From CAZNRY01 sp964575675 (lineage in GTDB: Bacteria > Eisenbacteria > RBG-16-71-46 > CAIMUX01 > VGJL01), in NCBI GenBank assembly GCA_964575675.1, contig CAZNRY010000033.1:1-27249 (forward strand): a DNA stretch of 27,249 nucleotides, written 5' to 3'. The notes under the pieces are model-generated. The model was not told the origin of the DNA and did no database searches. It was given only the letters and a program-made list of their open reading frames with translations. Made by a program: the position numbers and the translations under genes. Shown here piece by piece: positions 23,887 through 27,249 of this stretch (positions are counted from its first letter, which is position 1; the number at the start of each line of letters is the position of its first letter).

Positions 23887-24752
23887 GGCCTCCGAAATCC
23901 GGTCATGGTGACGGTGATCGATCCGACCGGGATCTTGCTCTTCATGAGGACGGGCATCCTCCTCTCGTCGTCCGTGAGCCAGATCGTCAACTTACCTTCG
24001 TGCTTGAACAGACCGGGGGTGCGCAGCATCGGCTCGACGACCAGGCAATCGAACCGGCCGGCGGGCGTCGAGACCTCCTCGCGTCCCCGGACGATGACCT
24101 TCAGCGGGTAGTTCTTGCGATCCGCGTGGCTATCGAGCCACAGATCCTGGCCGACCTTCAGATCGAGCGTGCGGACGTAGTAGAAGGCGGAGAGGACATC
24201 CATCGCTCCATGAGCGAACTCGAAAACCCTCCCGTCCTGGTAGCGGGCGAGACGGTTCTCCTGGTCCATCTCGATGTCTTGATCTGCGCGGTAGTTGCCC
24301 TCGCGCAGCGTTTTCCGGAAACGCCGGCTGTAGAGATAGTCGGCGTCCATCCAGGATTCGACGACGTCGCGGACCCTGTAGATCGTGTCGAAGACGCTGT
24401 TGCTCCTCGCGCGGGAGACGACACGGTAGCTCTGGTGGCCGAAGGCATCCTCGACCCCTGTGACCTCCATCGTCGCCTCGCCGGCGCGGATCATGCCGTA
24501 ACGAACGGAGAAGTCGAGCCTCTCGCCGACGCGGATCGAGGGATGTTTGCCGGGGAGTTCGAGGGAGGGCCGCTCGCCGCGGACGGTGGGATCGGCCAAC
24601 CCGACCGATCCCGTGTCTCCCCCGAGCCGCACGAGGAGGCTATCCATCTCGCTCTCGGTGGGCGTTTCGCTTTCCGGAGGCGCCGGAGGTCCCCCCGCGA
24701 CGAGCGGAACGACCAGGAGGAGCGGGAGCCACAGCGCGGCAGCGGGGATCAA
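23883..24752 (-). CDS. DUF3108 periplasmic protein
   Basis: About 289 residues. The start is a TTG at 24752 whose TTGA overlaps the dUTPase stop, with GGAAGGA just upstream. It opens directly into a signal peptide (IPAAALWLPLLLVVPLVAGG), which supports this start over the longer frame reaching 24938 inside dut. The mature part has the DUF3108 pattern: GERLDFSVRYGMIRAGEATMEV, then DTIYRVRDVVESWMDA, DVLSAFYYVRTLDL, PLKVIVRGREEVSTPAGRFDC and a final LTIWLTDDERRMPVLMKSK. The fold is probably a lipocalin-like or LolA/B-like beta structure in the periplasm or outer membrane. Its function is unknown. It is coupled to the DHS-like gene by ATGA. Confidence 0.85.
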   Translation of the reverse strand: MIPAAALWLPLLLVVPLVAGGPPAPPESETPTESEMDSLLVRLGGDTGSVGLADPTVRGERPSLELPGKHPSIRVGERLDFSVRYGMIRAGEATMEVTGVEDAFGHQSYRVVSRARSNSVFDTIYRVRDVVESWMDADYLYSRRFRKTLREGNYRADQDIEMDQENRLARYQDGRVFEFAHGAMDVLSAFYYVRTLDLKVGQDLWLDSHADRKNYPLKVIVRGREEVSTPAGRFDCLVVEPMLRTPGLFKHEGKLTIWLTDDERRMPVLMKSKIPVGSITVTMTGFRRP

Positions 24753-25249
24753 GAGTCCTTCCGCGCGCGGGACCCGACTCCGGTGTGGCCAAACCCCCCG
24801 CTGCCGCGCCGGGTCGCCTTGAGGCTCTTGGCCCAGGCAAGGCGAACCGGAACGACGGCGGCGAAGACGAGCTGGGCGATCCGGTCCCCGTCGGAGATCG
24901 TGAACGTCTCTCCTCCCCAGTTCATCAAGATGACGCACACCTCCCCCCGGTAGTCGGAATCGACCGTGCCGGGCGCGTTCAGGATCCCCACCCCATGGCG
25001 GACCGCCAGTCCGCTTCGAGGACGGACCTGCGCCTCGTATCCGGGGGGGATCTCCAGGGCCACTCCCGTTGGTACAGCAGCCCAGCGCCCCGGTTCAAGA
25101 CAAAGGGGAGCATCGAGACAGGCAGAGAGGTCAAAACCGCTCGCCCCGGGCGACATCCGGCGCGGCAATCGGGCTCCGGGGCGGAGCCGTTCAACGAAGA
25201 CCGCCGCGGCAGCGGGCTTCCTCCTCCCGTCCGACCCCTCCACCACCAC
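24749..25249 (-). CDS. dut: dUTP diphosphatase
   Basis: Hydrolyses dUTP to dUMP and pyrophosphate, keeping uracil out of DNA and feeding dTMP synthesis. 166 residues, slightly longer than typical because of a short charged C-terminal tail. All five trimeric dUTPase motifs are present in order: SGFDLSAC (37-44), RPRSGLAVRHGV (77-88), GTVDSDYRGEV (94-104, with catalytic Asp97), ISDGDRIAQLVF (118-129) and RRGSGGFGHTG (147-157). The start is one of three consecutive GTG codons beginning at 25249, one base after the protease stop. Motif 5 has His where Ser or Thr is common. Confidence 0.96.
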   Translation of the reverse strand: MVVEGSDGRRKPAAAAVFVERLRPGARLPRRMSPGASGFDLSACLDAPLCLEPGRWAAVPTGVALEIPPGYEAQVRPRSGLAVRHGVGILNAPGTVDSDYRGEVCVILMNWGGETFTISDGDRIAQLVFAAVVPVRLAWAKSLKATRRGSGGFGHTGVGSRARKDS

Positions 25250-25250
25250 C

Positions 25251-26549
25251 CTAGAACTCCCACTCCCCCGCGCGGGGGTAGACCCCCGCCGGAGGCCCGA
25301 GGGTCACGACCGAGAATCGCCCCGGCTGCAGGTAGCGGTCGATCGCCCGATGAACTTCCTCCTGGCCGATCGCCTGGACGTGCTCGAGCATCCCCTCGAG
25401 CGAAGCCTGCCGGCCATAGTAGATCTCACCCACGGCGATCCGGTTCAACCGTTCGTACGTGCTCTCGAAGCCGAGGAGAAACGACATCAGGAGCTGCGCC
25501 TTGGCGCTCTCGATTTCCCACCGCCGAATCCCGTCCCGCTTGAGCCTGCGGATCTCGCGGCAGGTCATGTCCAGGGCCTTTTCGACGTTCTCGGGGGCGA
25601 CACCGAGGAAGATCCCGAAGAGCCCGGTGTCGCACAGGATGTCGAGGAACGAGTAGACCGTGTAGGCCATCCCCTCGTCCTCGCGGATCCTCTGCACGAG
25701 CCTCGAGCTCATGCCGGCGCCGAGCACCATGTTCAGGATCGCAAGCGCGTGGCGGTCTTCGTCGTGGTAGGAAGGCCCTCTTCCGGCCAGGCAGAGCGAG
25801 ACCTGGGTCACCTCCCGCTCGACGTGGACGGCGCGCGACCGGAAGCGCGTCAGAGGTGTGCGGCCGTTCGGAGAGACGCCCGGCGGAAACCGAAGGAAGC
25901 GCGACGCAAGCTCGACGACCCTCTCGAAGGAGACGTGGCCGGAGGCGGCGACGACGACATTGCCTGCCGTGTAGCGCTCAGCGTGGTAGCGCCGGAGTGT
26001 GCGGGAACCGAACCGCCGGATCGTTTCCCTACTCCCCAGGATCGGCCGTCCCAGGGGGTGGTTCGGCCAGACCACGGCGCTGATCAGATCGTGCGCCTGC
26101 TCCTCCGGATTGTTCTCGTAGGTCTCGATCTCCTCGATCACGACGCCGCGCTCGCGATCGAGCAGTTCCCGGTCGAAGAGAGGCGCGCAGAGCAGGTCGC
26201 CGAGAATCTCCATCGCAGTTTCGAGATGCTCGTCGAAGACGCGCGCGAAAAAGCAGGTCTGCTCCCTCGAAGTAAAGGCATCGAGGTGCCCCCCGATCGC
26301 CTCCATCTTCTTCGTCAGCTGCAGCGCCGTCCGCTTGCGCGTTCCCTTGAAAACCATATGCTCGATGAAATGCGAGATTCCCGAGAGCTCGGCGGGTTCG
26401 TCCCGAGAACCGGTCAGAACCCACACCCCGAGGGAGAGGGAGTGGATCTGCGGGACCTCCTCGACCAGCACGGTCAACCCGGAAGGCAAGACCGTCTTGC
26501 GCACGGTCTCGATGGGCCGGACACGATCGAGCTTGCGGATGAAACGCAC
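25251..26549 (-). CDS. M16 family zinc protease
   Basis: 432 residues. The inverted zinc motif HFIEH (H60, E63, H64) and the downstream glutamate in VVIEEI (E139/E140) are present, so the protease should be active. LPSGLTVLVEEVPQIHSLSLGVWV near the N-terminus and the second domain with RRYHAERYTAGNVVVAASG complete the usual M16 pattern. This single two-domain chain probably dimerises, like PqqL/YmxG-type bacterial M16 proteins. The start is GTG at 26549 with GGAGGA five bases upstream. A gene of this type follows pnp in many bacteria (ymxG in Bacillus), and the same order is seen here. Substrates are unknown. Confidence 0.94.
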   Translation of the reverse strand: MRFIRKLDRVRPIETVRKTVLPSGLTVLVEEVPQIHSLSLGVWVLTGSRDEPAELSGISHFIEHMVFKGTRKRTALQLTKKMEAIGGHLDAFTSREQTCFFARVFDEHLETAMEILGDLLCAPLFDRELLDRERGVVIEEIETYENNPEEQAHDLISAVVWPNHPLGRPILGSRETIRRFGSRTLRRYHAERYTAGNVVVAASGHVSFERVVELASRFLRFPPGVSPNGRTPLTRFRSRAVHVEREVTQVSLCLAGRGPSYHDEDRHALAILNMVLGAGMSSRLVQRIREDEGMAYTVYSFLDILCDTGLFGIFLGVAPENVEKALDMTCREIRRLKRDGIRRWEIESAKAQLLMSFLLGFESTYERLNRIAVGEIYYGRQASLEGMLEHVQAIGQEEVHRAIDRYLQPGRFSVVTLGPPAGVYPRAGEWEF

Positions 26550-26565
26550 CGGCGTCCTCCGGGGC

Positions 26566-26585
26566 GCGGGGCCCGAAGGCCCCGC
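26566..26585 (-). terminator. UUCG-tetraloop hairpin between pnp and the M16 protease
   Basis: A perfect 8-bp GC-rich stem (GCGGGGCC/GGCCCCGC) closes a TTCG loop on the minus strand, a very stable RNA hairpin. There is no T-run after it, and the protease Shine-Dalgarno begins a few bases later. It may act as an attenuator, partial terminator or RNA-stability element for pnp mRNA rather than a full stop. Confidence 0.5.
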
Positions 26586-26650
26586 GGTCGGGCGTCAGCC
26601 CGGATTGCTCAAGAAGTCCACCGCAGTGGAGCGATGACGGACCGCGCCCG

Positions 26651-27249
26651 CTAGGCCTTGCCCGTCGCCGCCGGGAGGGCCGCCTTCCGGGAGAGCCGGA
26701 TCTTCCCCTCTTCATCGACGCCGATCACCTTGACGAGGACCATGTCTCCTTCCGAAACGACATCCTCGACCCGCGCCACGCGGTGGTTGTCGAGCTCGGA
26801 GATGTGGATCAGGCCGTCGCGTCCGGGAAGGATCTCGACGAAGGCGCCAAAGTTGACGATCCGCTTGACCTTTCCGCGATAGACCCGGCCGATCTCCGGA
26901 TCTTCGGTGAGGCTCCGGATGATGTCGACCGCCCGCTGGGCCATCGCCGCATCGATGCAGGCGATCTTGATGATCCCCGAGTCTTCGATGTCGATTGTGG
27001 CGCCGGTCTCCTCGGTGATCTTCTTGATCATCTTGCCGCCCGGTCCGTTCACATCCCGGTTCTTGTCCGTATCGATCTGGATGACGAGGATCCGCGGCGC
27101 ATACTGCGAGATCTCATCCCGCGGCTTGGCGATCGTGGTCTCCATGATCCCCAGGATGTGGATCCTTCCCTTGCGGGCCTGCTCGAGGGCCTCCTCGAGG
27201 ATTGAGAGCTTCAACCCGCCGATCTTGTTGTCCATCTGGATCGCGGTGA
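26651..27249 (-). CDS. pnp: Polynucleotide phosphorylase, C-terminal part (5' end beyond window)
   Basis: Phosphorolytic 3'-to-5' exoribonuclease involved in RNA turnover. About 199 residues are in the window, and the frame stays open through the edge (TAIQMDNKIGG is the family's conserved active-site-proximal sequence). A linking helix has SILEEALEQARKGRIHILGIM. A KH domain follows with GPGGKMIKKITEETGATIDIEDSG. Then comes an S1 domain: GRVYRGKVKRIVNFGAFVEI, GRDGLIHISEL and GKIRLSRKA. The tail after S1 is short (about 9 residues). The gene ends in TAG at 26651-26653, leaving 101 bases before the protease. The catalytic RNase PH domains are outside the window apart from the last part. Confidence 0.97.
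   Translation of the reverse strand, partial: TAIQMDNKIGGLKLSILEEALEQARKGRIHILGIMETTIAKPRDEISQYAPRILVIQIDTDKNRDVNGPGGKMIKKITEETGATIDIEDSGIIKIACIDAAMAQRAVDIIRSLTEDPEIGRVYRGKVKRIVNFGAFVEILPGRDGLIHISELDNHRVARVEDVVSEGDMVLVKVIGVDEEGKIRLSRKAALPAATGKA

Noticed and set aside
1..27249. tRNA, rRNA, CRISPR arrays, insertion sequences, attachment sites
   Set aside because: No repeat-spacer arrays, transposase motifs, terminal repeats or RNA gene signatures were seen on reading either strand. Nearly all sequence is accounted for by coding genes.

Overview
The window is a dense, high-GC stretch from a Gram-negative bacterium. Every supported gene lies on the minus strand, so transcription runs from position 27249 towards position 1. 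An outer-membrane polysaccharide exporter, several lipoprotein signals and an O-antigen-ligase-like protein imply an outer membrane. The gene order pnp / M16 protease / dut, a DUF3108 protein and a GlmU-like nucleotidyltransferase of the type common in Bacteroidetes-related phyla suggest an uncultured FCB-like lineage (for example Gemmatimonadota or Eisenbacteria-type). This placement is a low-confidence inference.

In transcription order the layout is as follows. (1) Positions 27249-22843 hold a housekeeping block: the 3' end of pnp, an M16 zinc protease, dUTPase, a DUF3108 periplasmic protein and a deoxyhypusine-synthase-like protein that seems to lack the catalytic lysine. (2) Positions 22846-18840 hold a polysaccharide export and chain-length module: a weak promoter candidate, a Wza-type lipoprotein, a GumC/Wzz-type co-polymerase, an ExeA/XrtA-type AAA ATPase and a CpsD-like ATPase with a degenerate Walker A motif. 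(3) Positions 18834-11822 hold a tightly coupled five-gene cassette: a Pol-beta-type nucleotidyltransferase, a soluble type I phosphodiesterase/pyrophosphatase, a YbhN/LPG-synthase-type membrane protein, an O-antigen-ligase-like protein and a large GT-C-like membrane protein. (4) Positions 11822-11546 hold a regulatory gap with a near-consensus sigma-70 promoter (TTGACC, 17 bp, TATAAT) and a leader of about 196 nt that can fold into hairpins. (5) Positions 11545-5548 hold the assembly genes: an initiating polyprenyl-phosphate sugar-1-phosphate transferase, a GT39-type membrane glycosyltransferase and three GT4 glycosyltransferases. (6) Positions 5447-1 hold sugar-nucleotide and glycogen genes: mannose-1-phosphate guanylyltransferase, a SPOR lipoprotein, a GlmU-like nucleotidyltransferase, a GalT-family enzyme and glycogen synthase, which is cut by the window edge.

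Together the genes describe synthesis and export of a cell-surface or secreted polysaccharide. Activated sugars are made by group 6. The first sugar is loaded on a lipid carrier and extended by group 5. The chain is polymerised or ligated by group 3 and exported by group 2. No Wzx-type flippase and no exosortase are present in the window. The YbhN-type protein is the only obvious flippase-like candidate. The points most worth following are the nucleotidyltransferase plus phosphodiesterase pair inside a polysaccharide operon, the degenerate CpsD-like ATPase, the DHS-like protein and the promoter/leader region. No RNA genes, CRISPR arrays or insertion sequences were recognised. The longest gene-free stretch is 276 bases (11546-11821), described under the promoter and leader entries.
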